A stretch of 64,000 nt of DNA from Combretum micranthum (taxonomy: Eukaryota > Streptophyta > Magnoliopsida > Myrtales > Combretaceae), in contig JAMXBD010000393.1 of NCBI GenBank assembly GCA_024138025.1, positions 496,001 to 560,000 of the forward strand, in the 5' to 3' direction. Within the stretch, counting starts at the first letter, position 1. Each line of letters opens with the position of its first letter. The notes under the pieces were generated by a model. It had not been told where the DNA came from. It did no database searches and saw only the letters and a program-made list of their open reading frames with translations. Positions 24,501 to 34,700 of the stretch are shown piece by piece. The position numbers and the translations under genes were made by a program.

Positions 24501-25985
24501 ATTTGCAACAGAATTTAAAAAAATAGAAATTGGCGCTAAAATAATTTATTTCCCTCTAAAATCAGAGACAAATTTGCAACGGAAAAATTTTCGTCGCAAA
24601 TCAATGTTAATCCGTCGCAAAAGCATATAAAAATTAGAAGATTATTCATAATTCATGTCATCATAAATCCGTCGCAAATCTGTCTCTAATTCATTTTTTT
24701 AAAGACAGAAATTTTCCGTCGCAAATTTTCTGTCTCTAAAGGCTAGTTTTCTAGTAGTGATAGCAATAGATGTATTAACCATATCTTCTCTTGTGTAAAT
24801 GGCCTTGAAGAAATTAACAGCTTGTTGTTTGATCATCATCATCATATTAGTACACCATTGTCCATCTTTTAATTTTATCCCTCCAATTTTTCTACTTTTT
24901 ATACAAGCATTAACTACTTTATGAAAGAAGGATGAATTTTTATCCCCAAAATCAAGCCAATTAATGTTTGATCTTTGTCTCTATAGTAGATCTTCTTGAG
25001 TCAAAATTCTTTCAAAACCATCTCTAAGTTCCTTTTCAATTTTTTGTAGGTTTGTTGTCGAATATGACTCTAGGGCCTTTTGAATAAAATTCAGTCTAGC
25101 AATGATTCTTCTCTTTCTTTGGAAAATGTTTCCAAATGTATTTCTATTCCACTAACTTACCAATTGTGCAAATTTTTGAATCATCTCAATAAATGGAACC
25201 TCATTATTCCAATTCGACCTAAAAAATTCTTCCCAATCAGGATGAGTGTACCATGTTGTCAAATGCTTGAACCTTTTTTGTGGAATTCTATCAATAGATT
25301 TAGGAAGAGTTCTTAACAACAAAGGGGAGTGATCTGAACCTCTTTGAGGAAGATGAAAGACAGATAGATCTTCAAACCATAGGATCCAATCTTGGTTGAC
25401 AAGATCTTTATCAAGTCTAGCATGACACAACCCTTTAGACCAAGTAGATCTAGTACCTATAAAGCCTATATCCACAAGAAAGAAGTCCAGTATTCAACCA
25501 TTAAATCTCCTAAACATAATTTGCTATTGGTTGACCATGCTCAATCTTTCCTCTTTGTGAATGATGGCATTGAAATCCCTAGCAAGCACTCAAGGTCATG
25601 AAGAATTTTCAGCAATAGCAAACAGTTTACTCCATTAACCTCATCTCATAGTTGAAATGGGGCTTTCATAAACCACTATTAGAAACTTCAAATAATAATC
25701 TTACCAAATAAGCTTTAGATGGATAAATTGCCAATCATTCTGAATAATTTGAACCTTTTACATACCACATAATCAAATGCCACCAGAGTACCTAGAAGCT
25801 TCAATACGACGAGAATGAGGGAAACCTAGATGTTTGATTATCAAATCATCTTGAACACCATTGATCCGAGGTTCCAACAAAGTAAGAACACGAATCTTAT
25901 ACATTATAATGAGAGAATTCATCAACCGCATAAAAGAATTTTTGGCTACCCCTTGGCAGTTCCAGCACATAATAGGGAAAGACAT
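21502..25985 (-). pseudogene. L1 ORF2 5' part: endonuclease and reverse transcriptase
   Basis: ORF2 begins near 25985 (MSFPIMCWNCQGVAKNSF), the start of an APE-type endonuclease. Its later part is at 25475-25152 with GSDHSPLLL. Reverse transcriptase begins near 24960 (NWLDFGDKNSSFFHK) and is interrupted by the CACTA element at 22837-24759. It resumes at 22830 with GLDGFDPHFFQKY, ISGRNMVDNI, IDLDKAYDRLS, RGVRQGDPTSPYIF and, near 22030, HLFFADDLILY, which holds the two catalytic aspartates. At least four stops replace expected tryptophans (22113, 22304, 22551 and 22680 regions). ORF2 would nick target DNA and copy the element RNA. This copy cannot be translated through. Confidence 0.85.
22837..24759. 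mobile_element. Non-autonomous CACTA (En/Spm-type) transposon, 1,923 bp, TSD ATA
   Basis: The termini are CACTACAAGAAA (left) and TTTCTAGTAGTG (right), and the 3-bp ATA flanks both sides (22834-22836 and 24760-24762). These are the hallmarks of CACTA elements. Subterminal arrays repeat CCGTCGCAAATTTG and AGAGACAGA in both orientations (22850-23130 and 24490-24740). The middle (about 23300-24480) is extremely AT-rich with no transposase. It is inserted in the reverse transcriptase of the L1. An autonomous relative elsewhere must have mobilised it. Confidence 0.9.
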
Positions 25986-26193
25986 AAATAACTAGGGAAA
26001 AGAATTGAAGAACTAGATCCTATAACAACTCAAGTTGTTGCCACCGCCTCCGCCGCCTGAAATTCTTCAAACTCACAGAATTGAGAATCTTCAACCTCAA
26101 TATCAAACAAATCCTCTAGCTTCTCCAGGACCAGATTAGATTTGTTCCTATTGAGGCTTCAACTATTTGCATGTTTGAATTTGAGCTTATTCT

Positions 26194-27669
26194 TCATATT
26201 GAATCTACTTTGTTTGTCAAAAGGTTGCTTCTTACTCGTCGAACGATGAAGGATGGAAAACATTTCATACCTTCTTCAGTAATTTGAGAAAGATGCACTG
26301 TGGTTCTCCCCGTTGCCACTGGATTCTTCATAATAACAACCTTGTGATTTTCTCTATCTAGAATACCTTGTGCTATATGTGAACTTACCTTTGGGGAGGT
26401 TGGGCCATGAATAAGATTATCATTTGGGTTATTCATCAATTTGTTTCCATCTTGGTCTTCAAAGAATTAAGATTCATATTTTCTTTATCAGATTGAAGAA
26501 AGACAACATTAGGCTTAGTTGAGATCCGCTTTTGCCTTTGCCCCTGAGGCGGTGCACTAACTTGCTTTTTACTTTTAGAGGAAGAATCCCTTGAAGTTTT
26601 CCTGTCATTAACATTATTGTTTTTGGACATTTGTGGCTAACTATCAGGAATAATCTCCTTGGATAAGGTCTCTTTCCTTATTTTTTTTTCCAAGTTTTTC
26701 CTCTTCTATATCTGCAAGGATATTGAAACGATTATGGAAAGAGCTATCGTTTTAGAATTTCCATTCTTATATGATTGTCCTTTATTACTCCTTTTCCCTC
26801 TTTTTGTGGCGTGGATCCAGGGTCCTAACAAATATGGATTTTTGATTGTTCCATCATCGAATGATCACCATTCACCAGATCTGAACTGTTTTCGGTCATC
26901 TCCATCTGAACTATAAATTTTTTTTTTTTTTGGAACAATTCTCACTAATGTGTCCATAAACATCACACTTATAGCAGATGAAGGGTAAACCTTCATATTC
27001 CACCATCTAAATACAACCATCTACCAAAATTTTAGAGATCAAAGGCTTATGAAGGTCTAAATCCACAGCTGTGTGAGCAAATTTCCTTCGTTGTGCAGCT
27101 GCAGTATTATAATCGACTTTAATGAACTTTCCCACAGCACCAGCAATAGCACAGATTACATTTTTTTGATAGTTTGGGATAGGCATCTCAGGGAGGTGCA
27201 CCATGTAGCAATTGTAAACATATTCTCATCTTTTGTATTAAACGCAGGGCTCCATGGTTGAACAATAAGATAGTATCCCATTACTAACCAAGGACCTCCA
27301 ACATACGCTAACCAATATTCTAACCCAAAAGTCTTACCACAACAGTTTGTTTCATGGATTCTACCATCAATAGATGCACTCGATCAGAGAACGTGATCGA
27401 TGGTAATTTGCCTCTTATCTCCATTGAGACATCATTGGGCCTTATTTCTATTTCAAAAAATCGATCCGTTTCCTCCAGCATATTCCTTTCATTGTTTAAC
27501 AACTTGTCTTTGAACGATATCCCTTGAGCAACCTCTTTGAACGATATCCCTTGAGCAACCTTCTCCGATGGTTCTATATTGTTTCTCACTTTTTTTGTTG
27601 CTCGATTCTCGTCATCGGATAGAACGACGTTGAGCCCTTCTCCAAAACGCCGGAGAACTCAACCTCCAT
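26194..27669 (-). pseudogene. L1 ORF1 (DUF4283-like RNA-binding protein with CCHC knuckle)
   Basis: The first ATG is at 27669 (MEVEFSGVLEKG), 24 bases inside the element's 5' end; a stop follows soon after. The segment 27589-27320 (ISFKDKLL, PSITFSDRVHLLMVESM, TVVVRLLG) matches the N-terminal DUF4283 region of plant L1 ORF1. Then 27204-27007 (MPIPNYQKNVICAIAGAVGKFIKVD, in a region read in two pieces) leads to a zinc knuckle, CYKCDVYGHISENC, at about 26980-26940. The C-terminal part (26630-26194) is Lys/Ser/Asn-rich. A 27-bp tandem duplication (EVAQGISFK repeated) lies at about 27510-27563. Stops and frame changes break it. ORF1 normally coats the element RNA. Confidence 0.8.
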
Positions 27670-27713
27670 TTTTAATTGTAATTTATGGTCCTTTTGGTGT
27701 TTATGTTTTCTTT

Positions 27714-28020
27714 AGGTCTTAAAAATCAATCTTATGGGCTTAATTTCCTTCACTAATTGTGTTTCGATCTAAATAGTTACAACCATATAATTTCTTTACA
27801 GGTTATTATTTAATCCAACTTTATTATGTTAGTCCTTTTAGTAATCGCAAAAGCATTCCTAATAAAATCTCTTTAAATTCAATTCCTAATGTTTTTTTTT
27901 CCCCGCACATTGAAGCTTGAATAAGATAAAGAATATTGCTTAAGAATTTACTTTGAAATCACTTGGCGTATCTTTCTTGTGCCATGAATAGAAATCCTTT
28001 AAAATCCTACTCTACATGTG
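27714..28020. other. Short intergenic gap
   Basis: AT-rich DNA lies between the L1 target duplication and the chromovirus LTR, with no gene seen. It ends in ATGTG, the left copy of the chromovirus target duplication. Confidence 0.7.
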
Positions 28021-28557
28021 TGTTAAGCCCACACTAGGCCCGGTCCACCACTTAAACTCCACTACACCCTGTGTTAGGATTTGATAGCACACAATTCACT
28101 TGAATCCTCTTCTTGGTAGTCCTTCTCCTAGCTCTCGAGAAATATCTGCTAGGGTTTTCTGTTTATCTATCGTTGCTATTGTTTTTATCTTTAATGCGCT
28201 ATGTAACACTACTAACTCTCTTCTCTTTTACTGTCACGAGGAAGAAGATGACATGGATAACTGGATTCGAGTTCCAGAAGACTCCTTAAAGCTTTGTGCT
28301 TATTTGGGGTAAAAGATGCTCCCCTTACTGTTGCTCTTCTCATTTATAATGTTCTCTGTACAGTTGAGCATGTTGTTGTACAGTAAGCATTCTGTTACAA
28401 TTTTTGTTACAACTACCGTACTGATATCCTATTGAATCTAGTTACAAATATGAAAGTCTATTGTATTCTATTACATGCATGCTGTTATCCTCTTTAAGTG
28501 ATGTAATCCTTCAAATAAGAAGGCTTCTTTCGTGTTCTTGAACTGTGGTTCATAACA
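28021..28557 (-). repeat. 3' LTR of the chromovirus (537 bp)
   Basis: In element sense it runs TGTTATGAACCAC...GGGCTTAACA. A TATA box on the minus strand is at 28342-28348. Compared with the other LTR it lacks several single bases (for example near 28382, 28399, 28418 and 28470), and the indels are concentrated in this copy. Confidence 0.95.
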
Positions 28558-30496
28558 CGTTGCTCCGTGGTAGGAAAAAACACCTTGTCCTCAAGGTGAT
28601 AATCTGGGAAATCTCCTTAAACTCCTGCCAATCTACCCATGTAGCTTCTTCGGGTGGTAGAGATTCCCATTGAACTAAGAGTTGTAAAAACTCCTGGCCC
28701 TGTCTGATCACCCGTCTTGAATCTAAAATAGCCAAAGGATGAACAATAGGAAAATTATCCCATGAATGTAAGGGAAGAGGTACCTCAGTACTTGTTCTTC
28801 CTTCAGCTTTTTTAAGAACAGATACATGAAAGACAGGGTGTATGCGAGAAGTACTAGGAAGATTCAATTTATAAGCCACTGTGCCCAACTTCTGTAGTAC
28901 TTGATAGGGCCCAAAATAACGTCTGGAAAGCTTATAAGACAACCTATTGGCAAGAGATGTTTGCCTATATGGTTGAAGCTTAACATACACCCAATCCCCC
29001 ACTTCAAAAGCTTTATCAATCCTCTGCTTATCAGCTTGAGATTTCATTTGCTGTTGTGCTTTCAACAAATGAGAGCGAAGCTGTCGTAAAATCTCATCTC
29101 TAGTCTTCAATTCATGATCCACAGCTTCATTAGCACTAGTCCCCAAAATATAAGAAGGCACCGTAGGGGGTTCTCTGCCATATAATGCCTGAAATGGTGT
29201 CATCTGAGCACTTGTGTGAAAGCTGGTGTTGAAAGAAAATTCAGCCCATGGTAAAAACTTAGGCCATTGATTGGGTTTATCCATAACAAACGACCTGAGG
29301 TATTGTTCCAGACATCTGTTAAATACCTCAGTTTGACCATCGGTTTGGGGATGGTATGCTGAACTCATCTTCAAAGTGGTACCACTGAGCTTGAATAATT
29401 CTCCCCAAAACCTACTCATAAAAACTTTGTCTCTGTCAGAGACAATTGATTTAGGAATGCCATGCAATTTAACCACCATATCCACAAATAATCTGGCCAC
29501 TGTAAAGGCAGAAAAGTGAGCAGACAAACACCCAAAATGACAGTACTTGGTTAAACGATCAACCACCACCAGTATAACCGAATAACCATTGGAAACTGGT
29601 AGGCCAATGATAAAATCCATAGAAATGTCCTCAAAAACATTCTGTGGAATGGGCAATGGTTGAAGCAACCCTGCAGGGCATGTGGTCAAATATTTGACTT
29701 GTTGACACACATGACAAAGCTTCACAAAGTTTTCCACATCCTTCTTCATTCCCTTCCAATAAAAAGAGGCACCCAATCGCTTGACTGTCTTTAGAACTCC
29801 TAAATGTCCACCAATTGGAGATGAATGGAATTCCATTATTAGAGAATTAATAATGGAAGAATGAGAAGGAATATAAATTCGATTGCCATAATATAATAGA
29901 CCCTCTCTATAAGAAAGTGGAACAGGTCCCACTATCCCTTGCTGCACATCAGAAAGCAATTGATTCCATTCTTTATTCTCTTGATACTCTGTTTTAATTA
30001 GTGTAACAAAGTCTAAAGAGAGTAAAGATAAAGCAAAACATTGAGATTCATCAGAGAAACTCCTCGAAAGGGCATCAGCCACCACATTCTGGGCCCCTGG
30101 TTTATAGATGATCTCATAATCATATCCCAACAATTTAACCAAGTACTGTTGTTGTTCTGGTGTTTGAATAACTTGATTCAAAGCTTCACGAAGACTCTTT
30201 TGATCAGTCCGAATAATAAAATGGCTTCCCAACAAGTATTGACGCCATTTCTTAACAGCCTCCACAATAGCCACCATTTCTCTAACATAAGCACTCTGTT
30301 TTTGCATTCGTAAGGAAAATTTCTTACTAAAGAATGCAATTGGTTGTTTGCCTTGATGCAATACTGCCCCCAATCCTAAACCTGAGGCATCAGTGTCAAT
30401 GATAAATTGTTGCGAAAAATCTGGCAAAGCTAAAACTGGAGTCTGAGTCATAGCTTGCTTCAACAATTGAATGCTTCTGTAGCTGCAGCAGTCCAT
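28550..30496 (-). pseudogene. Chromovirus pol C-terminal part: RNase H, integrase, chromodomain
   Basis: This 648-codon open stretch is the best preserved part of the element. It opens with the end of RT and then RNase H (FIIDTDASGLGLGAVLHQ; further on RTDQKSLREAL and NVVADALSR). The integrase zinc-binding motif follows (GGHLGVLKTVKRL, C-x2-C in CHVCQ). The DDE core has MDFIIGLP, VSDRDKVFMSRFW and SSAYHPQTDGQTE. The C-terminal chromodomain (SRRVIRQGQEFLQLLVQWESLPPEEATW, read in short pieces) normally targets insertion to marked chromatin. A one-base loss near 28612 shifts the last residues, and translation then stops 8 bases inside the 3' LTR. It has no start of its own because it should be part of a longer polyprotein. 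The product cannot be made from this copy because RT upstream is shifted. Confidence 0.9.
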
Positions 30497-31534
30497 TCAA
30501 AAGAGTGCTTCTTAAGTAAATTTGTTAAAGGAGCAGCTATAGTAGCATACCCTCTAACAAATCTTCGATAATATCCTGTGAGGCCCAAAAATCCTCTCAA
30601 TTGTTTAGGATTTATTGGGGTTGGCCAATCCAAGATTGCCTGGATTTTAGATGGATCAGGGCTGACCCCATTGATATCCACAAAATGACCCAGATATTCC
30701 ACTCTACGTTGAGCAAATGAACATTTTGCTTAAGGTAGAAGTGGTGATCCTGCAAACACTGCAAAGCTATTTCCAAATGATGCCAATGATCTTTGAAAGT
30801 TTTGCTATATATCAGGATGTCATAAAAAACACAATGATAAACTTTCGTAAATAAGGCCGAAAAAGAGTGTTCATGATAGCCTGAAATGTAGCAGGGGCAT
30901 TCGACAACCCAAAAGGCATAACAACAAACTCATAGTGGCCCTCATGAGTTCTGAATGTGTTTTATGAATATCTTCAGGAAGCATTCTAATTGATGATACC
31001 TGCTCTTAAATCCAACTTAGAAAAAACAGTGCCCCATGAAGTTCATCCAATAGTTCATCTACAGTTGGAATTGGAAATTTATCTAATACTGTGGCTTGAT
31101 TCAAAGCTCTATAATCCACACAAAATCTCCATGAACCATCCTTCTTTTTAACCAGTAATACTGGAGAAGAAAAAGGACTTGAACTTGGTCAATCACTCCT
31201 GACTGTAACATTTCTCTCCACCAATTTCTCTATTTCTGCTTTCTGATAATGTGGATATCTGTATGGACACATTCACTGGCTCCGATTCATTTTTAAGGTG
31301 TATTCGATGTTGGACATTGCGCAATGGAGGCAATGATGAAGGAGCTTCAAAAACACCTCGAAATCTGCCCAATAATGACTTCAAATCATTATTGTTGGTG
31401 GTATCAATGGGTGAATCCTGCTTCTGAGCCATTAAACTAAACATACAAGCCACATTATTAGATTGCACCAATTTATGTAATTGGTGATGTTGGATTTGTT
31501 GAGCAATCAAACTAGATTCCCCCAACAATTTCAA
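30497..31534 (-). pseudogene. Chromovirus reverse transcriptase, frameshifted
   Basis: Recognisable RT text includes [17 protein letters not shown] (about 30950-30890), a stretch leading to the catalytic aspartate pair near 30832, and MEYLGHFVDINGVSPDPSKI with GFLGLTGYYRRFVRGY (30702-30550). A single missing base immediately beside the aspartate pair destroys the frame at the active site. The segment 31534-31193 (LLGRFRGVFEAPSSLPPLR) is the linker ahead of RT and is shifted near its end. Catalytic failure is therefore certain if the sequence is correct. Confidence 0.85.
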
Positions 31535-31542
31535 TCTTCGAC

Positions 31543-31704
31543 CACTACAAGAAAACAGGCCTTTAGAGACAGAAAATCTGCGACGGAAATTAGAAAATAT
31601 ATAGTTATAATTTTAGAAATGAAATCTGCGACGATGGTTTTTGCAACGGAAATTTACGTTTAGAGACAGAATTTTTGTCTCTAAAGCCCAGTTTTCTTGT
31701 AGTG
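31543..31704. mobile_element. CACTA-type MITE, 162 bp, TSD GAC
   Basis: The ends are CACTACAAGAAAACAGGC and GTTTTCTTGTAGTG, with GAC on both sides (31540-31542, 31705-31707). The subterminal words TTTAGAGACAGAAAAT and GCGACGGAAAT match those of the 1.9-kb CACTA at 22837, so both belong to one family. It interrupts the chromovirus between protease and RT, so it inserted after the chromovirus did. Confidence 0.9.
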
Positions 31705-32283
31705 GACCTTGGTAACCAAATTCCATTGTGAAAGCCTTATGATCCACTATAATAGGTCCAATGTAGTTAACCATTGAATACCCAAGACCAAATTAGCTCC
31801 TTGTATAGGCAAAACATAGAAATCCATAGAAAAACAATCATCATTCAATTTCAATTGAACTTGCTGACACATAGCAGAACAATTTAAACGTTCCCCGTTT
31901 CCAATCATTACTGGAAATGAAGTCACTGCAACCATAGGTAAACCCAACTGTTTAGCCACTTTCTGTTGCATGAAATTGTGAGTACTTCCAGAATCTACCA
32001 AAATAGAAACAGCTTTACCTTTAATAAGTCCCTTTAAATGAAGAGTTTTGGGTGCAAAGGCACCAGATAACGCATGGAAACTGATTTCCACATTAGAATC
32101 ATGACTTGTCTCTGTCACCTCTGGAACAATTTCCTCATCTTGCCCATCCACCATATCACCATTATCATCAGGATGAATCAACATGAAAAATTTAGCCTTA
32201 CAAATGTGATCCTTATTGAATTTTTCATCACAATTATAACAAAGGCCTTGTTCTCGTCGAATGGCCATTTCAGATTGAGATAG
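31705..32283 (-). pseudogene. Chromovirus nucleocapsid knuckle and aspartic protease
   Basis: The zinc knuckle CYNCDEKFNKDHIC is at about 32250-32205. The protease active site ILVDSGSTHNFM is at about 32010-31975, and the end LVLGIQWLTTL at about 31780. A missing base near 31757 shifts the frame just after that. The protease would cut the Gag-Pol polyprotein. The short spacing from knuckle to protease is normal for chromoviruses. Confidence 0.85.
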
Positions 32284-33165
32284 ACGCTTAAAAGGTAAAG
32301 GTTTTTTTGAAATTTGATTTGTAGAAGAAGATGAAGATGTGTGATTGTTACTAGTAAATTGTTTGGTAGCTTTAGAAGGAATAAAGGTTGATTAAATGGA
32401 CTGTTTATAAGAATTTGAAAAATTGGTTGGAATAACAGTAGATGATTTAGCAGTTAAAGAAAGTAAACTATTGAATTTAGACTCATGTAATTTTGCTAAA
32501 CTCATTGCATCAAGTAAACTGGTAGGCTTCGAGGCTTGAACTTCTTGTTTTATTAAAGGTTTAAGACCTGAAATAAAACAACTTTATAAAAATTGTTCAG
32601 AAAGGACAGTAACTCTATTAGAAAGAGATTCAAATTCATGTTGATATTGAGAAACAGATCCTGTTTGCATTAATTTGCTCAATTGCCCTGAAAAATCCTC
32701 AAAGAGAGAAGGTCCAAAGCGCAATTCTAAAGCTTTAATAAAAGCAGGCCAAGAGGTAAGCAAATTATTTCTACACAACCATTCATACCATTCCTCTGCT
32801 TCTCCCTCCAATGCAAATGCAGCCAATTCTAACCTCTCATTTTCAGGTATTTTATGAAAATTAAAGAAACGAGTGGCTTTAAAAATCCAAGGTAATGGAT
32901 TCTGACCTGAAAACTTTGGAAGCTCCAATTTGATGTTGGCAAGGAAATTGATACGTGACTCCTGTGTATTTGGATTTGAAGATGATGATTCAATCCCTCC
33001 TGAAGCAGGAGGATTGGACTGATTCACCATTTGTGCTTTTACAAATTTCAATACTTGATCCATATCCTCCATTAATTTCTCTTGTTGCTTTTGCAGCTCA
33101 GCAATCTTATGGTCACGAGATTGAACTTCTTCCAATAATCGAGCAGTGCGAGTACCATCAGCCAT
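32284..33165 (-). pseudogene. Chromovirus gag with in-frame stops
   Basis: The start ATG at 33165 (MADGTRTARLLEEVQSRDH) lies 31 bases inside the LTR edge. A coiled coil comes first (KIAELQKQQEKLMEDMDQV). The capsid-like core (LPKFSGQNPLPWIFKATRFF, WPAFIKALELRFGPS) follows, with a stop at 32584-32586. The frame continues (SCFISGLKPLIKQEV, SLLDAMSLAKLHESKF) to another stop at 32392-32394 before the knuckle. Gag would form the particle; two stops prevent it. Confidence 0.85.
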
Positions 33166-33180
33166 GATCACCTCAATTCA

Positions 33181-33195
33181 ACGATGAGCACCAAT
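33181..33195 (-). promoter_or_regulatory. Candidate primer-binding site of the chromovirus
   Basis: Just inside the 5' LTR the minus strand reads ATTGGTGCTCATCG. Only the first bases (TTGGT) fit the initiator-Met tRNA site usual in chromoviruses, so it is either diverged or uses another tRNA. Confidence 0.4.
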
Positions 33196-33741
33196 TGTTA
33201 AGCCCACACTAGGCCCGGTCCACCACTTAAACTCCACTACACCCTGTGTTAGGGTTTGATAGCACACAATTCACTCGAATCCTCTTCTTGGTAGTCCTTC
33301 TCCTAGCTCTCGAGAATAGTATCTGCTAGGGTTTTCTGTTTATCTATCGTTGCTATTGTTTTTATCTTTAATGCCCTATGTAACACTACTAACTCTCTTC
33401 TCTTTTACTGTCACAAGGAAGAAGATGATCATTGGATAACTGGATTCGAGTTCCAGAAGACTCCTTAAAGCTTTGTGCTTATTTGGGGTAAAAGATGCTC
33501 CCCTTACTGTTGCTCTTCTCATTTATAATGTTCTTTGTACAGTTGAGCATGTTGTTGTACAGCTAAGCATTCTGTTACAATTTTTCTGTTACAACTACCG
33601 TACTGATATCCATATTGAATCTTGTTACAAATATGAAAGCTCTATTGTATTCTATTACATGCATGCTGTTATCCTCTTTAAGTGATGTAATCCTTCAAAT
33701 AAGAAGGCTTCTTTCGTGTTCTTGAACTGTGGTTCATAACA
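33196..33741 (-). repeat. 5' LTR of the chromovirus (546 bp)
   Basis: It has the same TGTTATGAACC...GGCTTAACA ends as the left LTR. The minus-strand TATA box at 33521-33527 (ATTATAAATG) would drive element transcription toward gag. ATGTG follows at 33742. Confidence 0.95.
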
Positions 33742-33746
33742 ATGTG

Positions 33747-34334
33747 CCTTAAAATCACTACACATGCAATTAGAACTACTCAAAATCTCTATACAAGTCA
33801 GGATTCATTCATACCTTATTTAATCATTCGGTGCTAAACTAGTCCCTTGCAATTTGTCGTTGCAATGATGGTAGATCCCATCCAAAAAAATGTATCTTGG
33901 ACAGCGTGATAAAATAAAAGGAGAGGTTTTAGATTTGATAATTTATTATCCTATCCTGATGATGAACTTCAACTTAGAGAGGAAGGAGTGCTTGAGATAT
34001 ATGGAACTCCAAGCAACAAGTTCAAAGTTAGAGAGGCTATCTATAAGAGGAGGATTTAAAAGGCTAAGGATCGCTTTTCCCCCTCTTTATTTTTTTTAAA
34101 TTTTTTCCAGGCCATCTATTATTATTACTACCACTACTACTACCACTACCACCAACATCTTCATTGTATTACTTAATTTTATATGTTTAGTAATATTATT
34201 CTAATATATTAATTATATTGGTTATCTTAAAAGTCAATAGTTATCAACTATTAGCGTACCAAACATTATTTGACTCAACTTATTAATAAAAAAAAAAAAA
34301 GATAAGAGAATACAAGGGTTATAAAATTATGGGA
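33747..34334. other. Intergenic DNA with a possible short coding remnant
   Basis: A plus-strand stretch near 33935-34060 can be read as YPDDELQLREEGVLEIYG followed by NKFKVREAIYKRR and a stop. It looks protein-like but I do not recognise it. A short CTA/CCA trinucleotide tract lies at 34119-34155. Confidence 0.3.
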
Positions 34335-34700
34335 AAATTATGAATTATCCTCTTAAATTTTCACATCGGTATGGATTTACTTCTAGAACTTTCAAAATAC
34401 ATTTTTAGACTCCTTAATCTTAAAAATTAACATAGTTAAGGACAATTAACCTATTCTATTAACTCAAATGGTGAAATTACAAATTTTCCTCTTGAACTTT
34501 CATCAACGTGTGCATTTATCTTCTAAACTTTTATTTATATACAGATTTACCTTCCAAAATTTTCAAAGTGCACATGGAACATGTTACTTGTTTTTAATTG
34601 TGCAAATATTGAAAGTTTAGGAAATAAAAAATTATACTTTAATAATTTAGAGGATGAATCCATACCTAGGTAAAAGTTCAAGAGGGTATGTTGCAATCAT
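34335..34700. repeat. Foldback (MITE-like) repeat, about 365 bp
   Basis: The left arm (ATTATCCTCTTAAATTTTCA, then CGGTATGGATTTA, 34350-34395) is matched in inverse by the right arm (34640-34695: GGATGAATCCATACC, TTCAAGAGGGTATG). A third, direct relative of the arm lies at 34480-34540. No target duplication was fixed. Confidence 0.55.

Larger units (their letters stand above)
12566..27713 (-). mobile_element. L1-type LINE with three large insertions, long target-site duplication
   Basis: On the minus strand the order is ORF1 (DUF4283-like plus CCHC knuckle), endonuclease, reverse transcriptase, zf-RVT-like segment, RNase H-like segment and a T-rich stretch (the element's poly-A) at 12581-12600. 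A near-identical 20-bp direct repeat beginning TTGGTGTTTAT flanks it (12566-12585 and 27694-27713, 18 of 20 equal). This is the long duplication expected of target-primed insertion. Removing the family-A LTR, the family-B nest and the CACTA leaves about 5.9 kb, the normal size of a plant L1. Both ORFs carry many stops, so it is inactive. Confidence 0.85.
28021..33741 (-). mobile_element. Complete Ty3/gypsy chromovirus, 5.7 kb, TSD ATGTG
   Basis: Two LTRs (28021-28557 and 33196-33741) bound a gag-NC-PR-RT-RH-INT-chromodomain order on the minus strand. ATGTG flanks both sides (28016-28020 and 33742-33746). The knuckle variant CYNCDEKFNKDHIC, the integrase-to-chromodomain tail and the LTR size fit plant chromoviruses. 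By eye the LTRs differ at about six bases and a similar number of small indels, so it is the youngest large insertion here. Inactivating changes include stops in gag (32584-32586, 32392-32394) and a 162-bp MITE. Single-base deletions lie near 31757 (protease end), 30832 (RT catalytic site) and 28612 (chromodomain end). Confidence 0.95.

Noticed and set aside
26920..26935. T-run that could be a second poly-A tail (minus strand) inside the L1
   Set aside because: It encodes the Lys run right after the ORF1 zinc knuckle and the coding continues past it; no duplication flanks it.
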